This document shows positions 27,501 to 39,500 of a stretch of DNA of 64,000 bases, in pieces. A program made the position numbers and the translations under genes. This stretch comes from Calliphora vicina (taxonomy: Eukaryota; Arthropoda; Insecta; Diptera; Calliphoridae): positions 46,301,357 to 46,365,356 of the forward strand of contig NC_088781.1 of the NCBI RefSeq assembly GCF_958450345.1, given 5' to 3'. The notes below the pieces were generated by a model that was not told the DNA's origin, did no database searches, and worked only from the letters and a program-made list of their open reading frames with translations. How positions within the stretch are numbered: position 1 is the first letter of the stretch; each line of letters starts with the position of its first letter.

Positions 27501-30500
27501 GAAGGGAAACAAAAAATGAAAGTATCACTCACCTTCATTACAATCAAGGCCGACAACAAGTGATACACTATGTGTGTCTGTCTGTCTGAATGACTGCTCG
27601 CTACTTTTCTTTTATTATTATTATATTTTATTTCTATTTTCGTTGTTTTTTTATGTTAAAATGCTAAAGGAAGATTATGTCAACACAACTGACAATTATT
27701 ACATTGAATTTTTTGTTATTTGTTGGGCTTAAATCTTTATGTTGGAAAAAAAAATTTAGACCATTTTTTCTTAACTTTTTCAAAGGTAAATTTTAGTTTC
27801 AAAACTTATTTAATAAATATGTAGAAAAGAAACAAGATAATGGTTTTAATTTGTATTTTCTTACATTATTAAGCTGTCCATTTTGTAGAATTACCTTGAA
27901 TTATTTTTGTATCCTTATAATAAATCCATTGCGAAATAATTATAGTAATTTAAGAGAGAAAAGTATTAAGTTATAAATAAACAAGTAAGATTGTTAAACT
28001 GATTTATAAGGTGGTAACGAATTGAAGGTACCCTTTAACTTAAATGAAAATAAATTTTTTTTTGTAAGAAAATATTCTTTTGTGTTCAAAGCTTATGTTA
28101 TAAAAATAATTTGAAAAGAATAAGAAATTTTGGTTTGTTAAAAATAGATTTTTTTTAGTTATTTTAATAGTTTTACTAAAAAGCTTTTTTTTAACAAAAA
28201 TTTTTGTACAGAAAAAAAATTAATTGGAAAAATTTTTGTACAGAAAAAAAATTAATTGAAAGCAGGTCAGGTCTGATAGGAAGTCTTGTGTTTGGAGAAA
28301 TCCATAAATAACGGTCTTCCTGAATGAAATGTAGTTGTGCAAATGTTGTCGACAAAACTCGATTCTTCGTCTTCTATTAACAGTATTTATAAACGGCTTA
28401 TTTCGGGCAGTCCTTTCATCAAAATTTGCCTCGCTCAGAACCCGTCAAACTTAAATATTTTTCAACTTAATTTTTCAACTTTGGAGCACTTAAATTGGGT
28501 TTTTCTTTAACTTTACGGACAATCCATATCTTATCTGCATTATTAAATAGTGTATTTGGCGCAGATCCCTTATCGTCTATTCTATTTTCGTTGCGAAACC
28601 TTTCTATAATGTGCTGGACAGTTGAGGAACTAATTGCAACAATTTAAAAAATTTATCGTTGGATTTTGCACTGTTTCGAATGACGAATAGCGTCTTTTCT
28701 TTTCTCAACTGAAGTTTGTTTTCTCATTTTTAAAATTTAAAATCTTTTCAACTTCTTTTTATAAAAATTCTTTAAAAATGACCTTAGCTTAGCGCCTAAA
28801 CAGAAAAAAATGCTTTGCACAGTTAATTCATTATCAGAGAATGTATAAAATATACTGAATCATTTAAGCTGTGAGTTTATTTTAACGAGAAATATTTTTT
28901 TTTCATTAATATTTCTTCAATTAGATTTGTTTTTGTTATTTTTTCTTCCTCAGCATTATAACAGGACATATATCATTATATTTTATATAAAATTTGATTG
29001 ATAAATTGAATGAACATTGAATACTTTCGATTTTCTAAAATAATTTTACCTGCATCAAATAAGCTGTGAGTCACTGTAAGTTTCAATTAATTTTTTTTTC
29101 TGTACAAAATTTTTTTTTCAAAAAAACCTTTTTCTTTAATAAAACTATACAGATATTTCGAAAAATATTTATAGTGAAAGCTTTTAATTATAGATATTGC
29201 ACAGAAAGGTCCACCATTACCGAAAATAAATATTTTCGTTAACAAATTATATTTATACCCTTCACCAAGAGTAGCAAGTAGCGACCCCATCATTTCAGGA
29301 TTATCGATATAACAATGTCCGTCTGTATGTTGAAATTAACTTTCCGTAGCACCCAAGTAACTTATATAAAAGATTCATACATCAATATATCCGCTATAGA
29401 TAGACCTGGTTCGGTTGCTATTTAAAATCGAGAAAATCGGCATACAAAGGGCTGAGAAATAAGGAAAAAAATCTTAAAAATTTTGGTATTCAAATAAAAT
29501 TCAATACAAAAAAGGTTTCATATATACAGAAGTCATGGCACCTAATTTTATTGCGATGCGGTGGTAAATTCCGGCCAAAAATGTTTTTTTTGTTTTTTTA
29601 ATTTTTATAATATTTTGATGGTTAATTTTTCTTAACACTTCAGAATATACAGTATCATAATTATTTTGGCTATAAAGTAACTATATGGTTATTTATAGTG
29701 CTGTAAAGACAAAGGTTTTTTCTTGTCATTTTAATATTAGAAAAATTTAATTTTTTTTACTTTTGAATCGAAGTAGCCTGTGCTTTTTTCTTTAAAGTTT
29801 TTTTTTTTTTGCAAATTAGCTCAAGTTTTTATAAAACAGTTAACAGTTAACCATTCCACGTAGTTGTTAAGGAGTTTTTCCGTGTTCTTTTTATATAAAA
29901 GTGAAGTGATTAGGAACTAGTTTTAAATCTATAGAAACTAAATTAAAAAAAAGTTTGAAAGGCCAGAGCAAATTAAAAGGGGCTATTAGAGGTTAAGTGT
30001 AAATTACATCTAATACTGTAAAGTATCAAGTGTAAGATGTATAAATTTCAGCTGCAATTATCTGCCATTCTAATAACCAGAACGATTTCAGTCCCTTCAT
30101 ATTTTACACACTTTTTTTGTATTTTTTTGGTCAATTTCAAAAATTATGTAAGTTTGAGTGGTATTTACGTCTATGTTGATTTGACCAAACCATATATTTG
30201 TATGTCGAAATTTTTTCAATGCATAATTTATGTTATTTTTAATTATAAACCTAATTGAAGCCATTTACAAAAATTACTTACTTTTGTCGATGCTTTATGT
30301 AATTTCAAATATTTTTTTGCGATGGATCAAGTGTGTTTTTCTTAAATGTACACGAAATTTTAAATTTTACATGAATAATCTAACTTTTCCGATAATTTTA
30401 AAACGTTCATGATTGTTTGGCAAAACCCTGTATATGTATTCCGAAATTTTTACGACCATTTTTTTCAATCACTTATGCTATTCTTCATTTTTGGACTAAA

Positions 30501-33500
30501 TTTCAGACATTTACATGAATAACCTAATTTGTTCGATACTTTCAAAACATCCATTATTGTTTGGCCAAACCCTGTATATGTAATCCGAAATTTTAATGGC
30601 CAATTTTTTCTCTGATCACATATTTTATTCTTTATTTTTGGACAAAATTTCAGCCACTTCCATGCTTTTTTGGCCATCGAAATATTAATCGATCGATCGG
30701 TTATGTTATTCGTAATACAAATACCAGATTTCAAACATTTTTATGAAGAATAAAGAAGTTATGGATTTTTGGCCGGAATGGGTCAAAATCCGGAAAAATA
30801 TTTTTTAACCCGAATTTTTTTTCACAAAAATTTTTTTGTCATACATTTTTTTCACTAAAAATTGAAAAAAAAAATATTTTTTTTAAATTAAAAAAAAACA
30901 ATTTTGAAATTTTTTTTTTTTTACCAAAAATATGTAAAATTTTTATTTAAAGTACATATATTAATCATAATCTTATGAATTCTTTCTGTCAACAACAAAT
31001 TATTACAAAAAATTCAAAGAGGCTGAACAAAGATCAATTCAAATCATTCGTTATCAGTACTCCGTGATTGTTCTAATAAGGTGGCTGAAAATTTTTATTC
31101 AAATCAAAATGTAGATGCTTTAACTAAAAAAAATACTGTATATCGTGACAGTAAGTGTATTTTTTTTCAAAGTTTTGAAATTTTTTGATGTTTTGCTTTC
31201 AATATACAACTATTACGTGGCTCCGGGATTTAGACAATTATTGCTTAAAAGTGGCTCAAATAGTGTATTCATTGAAAAATAATAATTTTTAAACATAAAT
31301 TATGAAGTTTTTTTTGTAGTTTATGAAATTTTGAGTTGAATTTCCTGGTTAATCGGTATTACAAACATGGCGGAAAAGGCTGGAAAAGAAAAACCAATGA
31401 GATAATTTCAACAGGACAACTCACAATTGATATTTCGATTTAATTATTTTTTAATAAATTATATTCCAATTCGCTAATTTTGGCATTATTTTTACAGGTG
31501 TTCGCAATTTTTTGTCACGTTCGAGATACCATATTTATTGCTAATATATTGAAAACTACTAATCGACAAAGCCTATATTTTGCACTAAACATAGTGCTAA
31601 AAGAATTTCTATATTTTTTTTCATTTCAAAGCCTTAAGCCATATAAATAAGTTTTTTTATTATAATAATTTGCAAAAAAAAACTATTGGGTGTATTTCAA
31701 TTTTATTATACCCTTCACCTTCGTGAGAAGGGTATATATAAGTTTGTCATTCCGTTTGTAATTTCTACATTTTTAATTTCCGACCCTATAAAGTATATAT
31801 ATTCTGGATCCTTGTAGATAGCGGAGTCGATTAAGCCATGTCCGACTGTCTGTCTGTTGAAATCAATTTTCTGAAGACCCCAGATATCTTCTGGATCCAA
31901 ATCTTCAATAATTCTGTCAGACATGCTTTCGAGAATTTTGCTATTTAAAATCAGCAAAATCGGTCCACAAATGGCTGAGATATGAGGAAAAAACCAAGAC
32001 AACCTCGATTTTTGACCTATTTTTGACCTATATCTGGATTACTAAGACATTAATATAGACAATATGGATATCTAATGATAGATATTTCAAAGACATTTGC
32101 AACGACGTATATAAGCCCATAGTAAGTTGGACCTACAATGGGTCAAAATCGGAAAAAAAATGTTAACCCGAATTTTTTTTTTCACAAAAAAAAAATTTAA
32201 AAAACAAAAAAAATTTTAAAATTTAAAAAAAAAAAAAAAATTTAAATAATCGAAAAAAAAAATTTTTCCAAAAAATGAAAAAAACAACTGGAAAAAAAAT
32301 TAAATTTTGTTTACCGTAAAATATTTAAAATTTTGAAGTATAATTTGGTGAAGGGTATATAAGATTCGGCACAGCCGAATATAGCACTCTTACTTGTTTT
32401 TACATATCTGTCATTTATTTCCACTTAGTTATTGCATATTAAAGTGTAAACAACAACATTTTTTTTTTGCTTCCAAAAATGTCGAATATTCGGGAAGTTT
32501 TGCTTTAGTTCTTTAATTTGAAAAAAATTCCGCTGAAGCACACTAATTGATTCATCGGTTTAAACGTGCGAGAGATGATTTGTGCGGTTCAGAAGTGGTG
32601 ATTTTGACACGGAAGACAAAGATCGGCCAGACCTGTCAAACAAGTTTGAAGACCAAGAATTGGAGGCATTACTCCTTGAAGATTGTTGTAAAACTCAACA
32701 AGAGCTTGATAAATCAATTTGAGCTATTCAAACCTCTAAACTTTAGCAAGCAGCGTTATTCATCTAAAAGCAGAAAAATTAGGCACCATACGAATTGAAG
32801 CTGAGAGAGAGGCGGTCGAAAACGAGTTATATTTTTTTCTCTTTCGATGTATTGGAAACAACTAATCGACAAGATACATTTTTTTCAGATCTCTACATTT
32901 TTTCACTTCAAAAGCGTACGTCACAAAAAAAAAAATTTTTGTTGTAAAAAAATAGAAGTAATCTTAGCTTGTGATTTTTTTAAAGCATTTTTAATTTGTT
33001 TGTGAGAAACTTTCGATATTTTTTTAAAATAGTATTTTTATAATTTATATAAACTTTTCTATAAAAACCATTTGAGTAATGTTTTTAATAGAACAAAATT
33101 TACAACAAAAAAACATTAAAAAAATATATACAATATTTCTTTGTAAAAAAGCTTTTTTCAAAATTTCTGTATGAGAATTTTTTATTAAACGCTTTTTATC
33201 TTAACTTTTCTTTTTGAAAATTTTTAAGATTTTTTTAAGAAAAAAAATGTTGTAAAGAATTATTTTTTTTTTGGAAAAATCAAGCACATAATTTTGTCCA
33301 AAAGCTTTTCTTTTTTTTTTTGAAGGAAGCTTTCAAAAGTTTGTTTTATAATGATTTCGTTAGAAAAAAAGCTGGGTAAAACATCTGTATGTAAATTTAA
33401 TAACTTATAAAAGCAAATACTAACTAACTAATGCTGCCATTTTAATACAATAGGTTTAAAAACTAATGTACAAAAAACTCTATTTAAATTAATGTTTATT

Positions 33501-36500
33501 TGTTATGCCATTTTCTCTATGTGGGCTATACATTTTTCACTTCCCACTAAAATTTACAACAAATAGCTAATTTCGATAAAACAGCAAAACTTTCAATGTT
33601 TAATAGCACTCAAATAACAATATACGCTAAACTAACGTTAACGATAAACATAAAATGGGATTAATATAAAAGTAAAGTAATTTAAAGTTGCTTTTGCTTC
33701 AATTTTTCTTCTCTCTAACGCTCAACCATTCAACCATACTACTTACTGCTGAACCCAACAAACTTAAAAATAATGAAAAAGTATAAAGAGAGAGCAAGAG
33801 AAAAAAAAAACGAAAAAAATATTGGTTTAAAATCAACTTTTTAAACTAAACTGCAGAAAAAAAATATATGAAAAAAGTGAATGTAATGAAAGTTAAAACA
33901 AAATATAGCAAAAAAAAAGAGCAGCAATATAAGTACATATTGATACTTATTTAAAAAATAAAATAAATAAAAAAGAACTTATAAAAAAAATCCTACTTAA
34001 GATGAGCTAAAGCAAATAAAACTTACACAACCACACTCAACCACAAAAGAAGAACAAAATCATGCAGACACCACAAACCGGATATTTGCACCCACTAATA
34101 CTTACACCACTTAAATATAAAAAGCTCAAAAAAAAATATCGAGTCGATTAACCAACTCTCCTCTCTTACTCTTTACCTCCTTCACATCTACACACACATG
34201 CACATTCTCTTTTAACTCAGCTACTTACCAACATTAAATCCAAAATGCTTGAACATAAAACTAATGCTGCCGACAGGAAATGCATCAAAATGATAAGAGT
34301 AAAGTTTGCTGCAAAATCCGAACATAAATCGATGATCGCGTTATGACGTTTTACCACTGCAGTCAGTTGCAAACGAAAACGTTGATTCTGTGCCAAACTT
34401 GAAGTTTCACCTTAAAAGTTTTTTGTGTTTTTTTTTTTTAAAAAAGAAGAACAAAGAAAAAAATTGGAATAAAAATTGTGTTGATTGTTTCAATATTTAT
34501 TGTTGATGGAGAGGTGTAAAGGGCGGGTGTAAAACGGAAGAACAGACAAATTTGTGGTGTGTAAAATATAATATAAAAGAAAGGAAATTCATTGTTTTTT
34601 TTTTTTTTATTTTTTAATTCTGATTTAACGCACTCTACATTAAATAATTATGGGTTTAAATAAAGTTTCTGAAATGGAACCATTTAGTTAATTAATATGG
34701 CCTATGGTTTAAAAAAATATCTTGTTGGGTTTACTTTTGTCTACAATATGACACAAACACCAAATACAAATAGACTTCAAACTTAATATTAGCTATGGTC
34801 AGATCTCAAGTCTGTGATATTGAGTATATACTAACGTAATCGAGAATTGGAAGATGTTTGATGACGGTTCTTGGAAAAATGTTTAGAGAAGACCATTTCA
34901 GAAGGACAAACTCGCATAGAAAAACATGGTTGTTTTTTTAGACATGATTATAAGTTATTCAATAATATTATGATGACTGTAATCATTCATTAAAATGTCT
35001 CGATCATATTATCTTTCATTAACCATTGCCTTGACTGCTGCAACCATGACTGTTTCTAGCAATCAGGTATATATTATTCTGGCAATAATTTCCATAATGA
35101 AATTTTACATAATTTAAGAGCAACAAATTTTAACATAATATGTTGAATAAATGACTTAAGTGTTCATCTAAAATCAAATGCTGAAAATTTGAGCAAAAGC
35201 GAATAAAGTTTTGGGTTTGCACACTTTATTTGAAATTTCGAGTTTTGGAAAAAATTCAAAAATTAAATGTTGAAAAAAATCCAATTAATAATAAATTTTG
35301 TATTTAATTTACCCATAATAACTGGTTACCAAAAAAAATCCTTAAATTGCATTCAAATCTCAAATTTTACAATTTAATTTTTTTTAATGTGTTTTGAAAC
35401 TACAAATGTCAGTGATATATATTATGGGTTAGCGTGGGGACCGATATGAAATTGGCATATTTGGAGAAAATTTGTTAAAATCATTTCTTAAACTAAATAT
35501 TAGGTAGCCTATTTTCTTATATTTAATTTCTGTGGGTTGCTAATTTCATTTTGTATTTTTAAATTTCTAGGATATTTTTAAACCTTTTATATCTTGGATC
35601 AAAATTGGCCAAAACATCAGCATTAAAATATAATAAAAGTAAAAGTAACCTCAGCAAAAACTTGGAAATGACTTGCATTTACTGAACTACTTACTTTTCA
35701 ATGACTATTTCATACCGTCTGCATTACTTAGAAATAGTTTCATAATGACTGACATTTAATCTGATTATAAACGTTTAAATTATTACATTTTTGTTCAAAT
35801 TGATTTAAAATATTTTTTCTCCATTTAATTTATCTTTTAATTTGTATAGATTATTTATTTAAGTCACTATTTGTAAGCGAACGTGTATAATGAGTTAAAT
35901 TGCCAATCTATAAGTAGTAAAGAGTAAATACATATATTAGAATTTTAATTAAGAACTTTGCAATGTAAGCTTTTGTTGGGATGGGTTAGAATTTTTTTAC
36001 TTTAAAGGATTAAAATCTAAAAAAGAAATTTCCAAATGATTTTTAGGTTTGGAAAAAATAGTTTTAATAATTAGTTTCATTGCACGGTGCTAGGATGGAA
36101 AAAAACTTGTTAAACGACCCAGCGTGGGTTATAGGTCGTGCTGAGTACATTACAAATTGTGTCTAAAAATTTCAGAAACATCCTCAAATTCCGAAGTTAT
36201 TCTAAAAAAACCGTTTTCAGTGAACTCAGTCAGTTTTTCTCCGACTTTAAATTTTTCGTGCTTTAAAAAAATCACCGACTTTAAAATGACGTACATTTTT
36301 ATGCATTTGTAAGTTATAAGTATTGTTTTTGTTAAGAATATCTAACAGAAAAGCAAAATTTATAAATTTTTTTGATAAAAAAGGAAATTTAGTTTTTGAC
36401 AAAACATACCAGCAAAAATTTTGTAAATTTTTGTAATGACAACTAGTTATTTCATGCATTCTTTTGTAAGGAGTGGTGGTTACCCAGCACATTATTTTAT

Positions 36501-39500
36501 TTACTAGAATAAGTACTTATTTTTATACAGGCTGGTAATGAACTTTTGCATTTAGCACAGCTATGTAGTGTGTTTGACTGGAAAACGGGAGGTTAGTGGT
36601 TCGCCACCTGTCAAAGCCATACATTTTTTTGTTCATATCATATTCATTTATATGTTGATGTTAAAACTATTGTTAACTTCCAATAAAATAACTCGTACAT
36701 GGAGCAGTGAGTTAGCAGCTTGACTATCAAACACAAGCAAATAATGTGACTGTTCGATTCCCACACAAGGCAATATTTTTTGTGTTTTTTTTTTAGCTAC
36801 ATATTCTTGTTGTGAATTTACTACTTATTTCTCAACTGATTGTAAGTACATTTGTAAGCTTGACCCCTGAAATTTTTAAAAATCTCGAACAACGGTAAGT
36901 AGTGTTTCAGTCAAATAATAAGTAGTTATAGCTTTGCTCCAATTATACTTGCTGGCTTACTAGGTAAGTAAAGTTTTTGCTGGGATGGTTTTAATTATTT
37001 AATTTTTTCGAAAAAGTTTAATAACTTTTGCAAATATATATCGATTTTAACAAGTAATATATCATTTTTGTCTATATAAAATTGTCTTTAAAACACTGTG
37101 CCAAAAAAATAGGTTGTCATAGAAACAAATTTAAATAACTATTGTTGAATTTGAAAAATTACGAAAAAAAAATATAAAATAATGAGAACCAACTCACCAA
37201 ACATTTTCAAAAAAGATTTCAATATATATTCTCATAGCACTTTCCACAAATACCATTTTAAAAAAGTTCACTTTTCTTACAACCCCTCTCCAACTCACCA
37301 ACAATTTTCCAAAAAAAATTTCAATTTATATTCTCATAGCTCTATCTACAAATAGCATTTCTTCGTTTGTTTGGCATTTTCTTGGGGATCCGCTATAAGT
37401 AAATTTTGGTTATAAAATCGTTAAAAAAATTTGCTATATTAAGCTCTCATGCTTAGTATATTTCTATAAAAAATAAAATTATTTGATTCGGTGCAAGTAG
37501 TTGCAAAAAATTTGAGTATGGAATGAAGCCTGACCTTCCCACACATAACCACATATGTATCATTCCTTGGGCAAATGCAGGCAACTTAAGTTCTATACTA
37601 CAGAAGACAAACAACTTTTTCGTAACTTCACAAAAACATTACATACTAATAAAATCATGATATTTTACACATAATATAAACATTTAGTAAAATATTTTAA
37701 GTTTTCTTTTAAGAAGGAACCTCCGGTATTGTAATCCATTTTGGTAAAATCTTAGTTATAACTAATTTTTTTAAAAAAATCACTTTTTCCTTAATGGATT
37801 TTTTTTTACTTTTTTCAGATTGAAAATTGTATTTAAAAAATGTAAACTTTCACAGCAGTTTATATATAAACTGAGTGACTAATTGGCATAAATTTTTGGC
37901 ATTTATGTCGTCGAAATCGAGGAATTGAACTGTATTTTTCAAAAAGCGAAAGTTGAACATTTTTGCCGCAAAAATTGGAAATGAGCACATAGTGGGATGT
38001 TTCAAAAGCTGTTTGTCCTCACCTAGGCCTTCAGCCCCCATTAGGATACTTTTCAAGTTCTGACAAAAAGTGTTATTTTATAGCAGAGTGTTTAACATTT
38101 AACATGATTAATGGTGTAATTAATATGATTATAATGGGCTAATGGAGTCCAAATAAAATAATATATTATTTTTTTAATAAATATGGTACTAACATTGATC
38201 TTAGCAATTTAATCTATTTGATATTTTTATTTTTCAGAGCATTGTTCTATTTTTAATATCTTGGACAGTCTTGACCACAGCTATAAAAGGGTTAATAATA
38301 TCATAGACCAGAAACTAAAAACTAAATACCCGCGGAGTCCGCCAAACTAGTCTCCACGTTGCCTCATAATAGGTACAACTTGTGGTTTTATTCCACATTT
38401 TGCGTTTATTATATTTTAAATAAAGTAATTTTTTGGGTGTTTGACTTAAAAGCGGGATTTTTTAAATGTTTACCTTTTATTTTGGAACATTTGTACAATA
38501 TAAATTTATTCCAATTTATTCTTTCTAAATAATTATTAGCAGGTATTGCAAAATGTGACCTAGCGTTATCATGATGGATTATTACGGTTCCATGTCTGGC
38601 CACGTATTCTGAACGTTTTTCCGCTAATGCTCACTTCAAACGAATCAGTTGCGTTCGGTATAGGTTCCCTGTTATGGTCTGGTCAGATTTCAGCAGCTCA
38701 TAATTGATAGTACCCATTTGCTCCTACCAAATACAGATCATTACTTTAGCTCCATGGATATTTGGCTTCGGTGTTGCTTTAGCTAGTTGGTCTGGCTTCA
38801 CATACGATATCTTACGCTGCGGGGTTCCCTAATAGATACATTTTTCTTTTGGATGGATCTTACAAAATATTAGAAATTGATGCTGGAGTAAGTACCATTG
38901 ATTTTTCAAGCTGAGTTTGATAACAATCCTCATGGAGTAATGCCTACAATTCTAGGTCTTCAAACTGTTTTTGGCCTTTGTAATTCAAATCAACAAAAAC
39001 CATGTTCAAAAGATACGTCATCTATTGTAAATCGCACATTTTTAAGTCATACACCCAATAATATTTTGAAATTTCGTTTAAACAAATTTTTTGAAAGTGT
39101 AAAATTTGGGATTTATAATATGCATAAAATTTTTTTATTTTTTTTTATTTTTGATTAAAATATCTATAGGTAAATGCAGGAAAAAAAATATATATGAAAT
39201 CTGATTCAAAAATTGTCCTCTAAACTAGTGCTTTTCTGTAGCAAATTTCAAGTTTAAGCTAAATTGTATTTATTGGCATAGCTGGAATGAAAAATTAAAA
39301 ATTAGTTTGGAGTATTTAATTTTTTGGGATTTTTGAAAAGTTGTTTGTGATTTGTTGGATTTTCAATAACAAAGCTCACACTTTTTCTCCGTTATAGGGT
39401 ATTTAACTAAAAATTCTAGATACATGTAAAATTTCATATAAAAATATTTTATCTCGTAAACTAAAAGAAATAAACTATAGTAATTTTGTAGACCATAACT

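Noticed and set aside
27530..27575. Possible extra minus-strand exon (ends SLVVGLDCNE, donor gtgagt)
   Set aside because: No acceptor or pyrimidine tract upstream, no family match, and the receptor is complete without it.
30465..30734. 89-codon minus-strand frame
   Set aside because: Read-through of the 143-bp tandem repeat.
31715..32002. 95-codon minus-strand frame
   Set aside because: Antisense of Helentron copy b; such frames recur in non-coding INE-1 elements.
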